Of a DNA stretch of 64,000 nt, positions 63,705-64,000 are shown piece after piece (position 1 is the first letter of the stretch; each line of letters starts with the position of its first letter). This DNA is from Alteromonas sp. IB21 (GTDB taxonomy: Bacteria > Pseudomonadota > Gammaproteobacteria > Enterobacterales > Alteromonadaceae). The stretch lies in NCBI RefSeq assembly GCF_016405965.1, contig NZ_JAEFCD010000014.1, forward strand, positions 22,840 to 86,839, written 5' to 3'. The notes beneath the pieces were generated by a model. The model saw nothing but the letters and a program-made list of their open reading frames with translations, had not been told where the DNA came from and ran no database searches. The position numbers and the translations under genes were made by a program.

Positions 63705-64000
63705 GGACAGACACTAATTCTCATCGATAGAATTTGGTCTGGTCGGACACACACCCGACTTGAAGAGGCCACACATCTAGGCTTACAACAAGTGTCTGTC
63801 CGATGTTTTAATTTAAATCTAGCGGCTTTTATTTTTCTTTCTCCTTTCTCAAGAAGTTCCGTAGGTAATACCGTTCAATTTATATAGCCTACTCAAGAAT
63901 TTGGTTGGACACACACCCAAATTGAAGAGGCCATACATCTAGGTTTACAACAAGTGTCTGTCCGATGTTTTAATTTAAATCTAGCGGCTTTTATTTTTCT
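63705..64000. repeat. Dispersed-motif copies and a 100-base direct repeat at the window end
   Basis: A forward copy GGACAGACACTA lies at 63705. Two direct copies of about 100-107 bases follow, at 63731-63838 and 63898-64000 (the second reaches the window edge), with a 162-base period and one five-base indel near the left end. Each contains GGACACACACCC (63745, 63907) and, 33 bases later, AAGTGTCTGTCC (63790, 63952), so each is itself an inverted pair. Otherwise 63637-64000 holds no convincing gene. Confidence 0.88.

Noticed and set aside
63678..63887. 69-residue open frame near the window end
   Set aside because: It crosses the direct-repeat array, has no ribosome site and no recognisable features.
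63731..64000. Insertion sequence
   Set aside because: No transposase frame or terminal inverted repeat with target duplication is visible in the window; the repeats are too short.

Overview
The window looks like chromosomal DNA of a marine gammaproteobacterium of the Alteromonas type. This is inferred from the protein sequences, moderate GC and gene neighbourhoods (grpE-dnaK-dnaJ; trpEGD-CF-BA next to rnm, yciO, scpAB and rluB; tesA divergent from ybbAP; folX-yfcH). I see no rRNA, tRNA, prophage, insertion sequence or CRISPR array. Almost all of it is ordinary core genome; the unusual content is mainly in short repeats and leader regions.

Layout. 1-4.1 kb: carB (cut by the window edge), carA and dapB, all leftward, with a terminator-like hairpin in the carA leader. 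4.5-10.7 kb: a cytochrome b561-like protein, propionyl-CoA synthetase, a PAS/degenerate-GGDEF/EAL protein and a cytochrome c'. 11.1-15.3 kb: grpE, dnaK, dnaJ behind a recognisable sigma-32 promoter. 15.4-21 kb: a symporter-histidine-kinase fusion of the CrbS type, a two-domain periplasmic aspartyl protease and a CrbR-like LuxR-family regulator. 21.1-28.4 kb: a carbon-storage-polymer locus with a TonB receptor, divergent from a GntP-type 3-hydroxybutyrate permease, an exported MetX-like hydrolase, an exported PHB depolymerase and 3-hydroxybutyrate dehydrogenase. 28.5-38.7 kb: Fe-alcohol dehydrogenase, cis/trans fatty acid isomerase, nadK, dps, recN with LexA boxes, bamE, tpm and a DUF445 protein. 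39.6-46.3 kb: a repeat lipoprotein, an acetyltransferase, dkgB, rluB, scpB, scpA, yciO and rnm. 46.4-53.6 kb: a complete trp operon with a Trp-Trp-Trp leader peptide and classical attenuator. 54.2-63.6 kb: a PepSY protein with a PhoPQ-like two-component pair, an AI-2E transporter, folX-yfcH, ybbA-ybbP, tesA and a small protein.

The most interesting signal is a dispersed 12-14 base motif, GGACAGACACTTAA (reverse TTAAGTGTCTGTCC). I count about 33 exact or near copies. They lie between genes in tandem clusters (10.9, 39.2, 53.7-54.1, 56.6, 59.2-59.5 and 63.7-64.0 kb), some as inverted pairs that would fold into hairpins. Five copies lie inside conserved genes without breaking the frame: two in the TrpE interdomain linker (read Gly-Gln-Thr-Leu), and one each in TrpCF, TesA and the YbbP-like permease (read Asp-Arg-His-Leu/Phe). 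Two clusters show a larger bipartite unit that pairs the motif with AAAGTACAG. This could be a REP-like repeat mobilised in trans, an uptake-sequence-like signal or a protein-binding site; no transposase is visible in the window.

Functionally, the 15.4-28.4 kb stretch reads as one catabolic neighbourhood: an acetate-switch-type sensor/regulator pair beside genes that appear to degrade PHB or its oligomers, import 3-hydroxybutyrate and oxidise it to acetoacetate.
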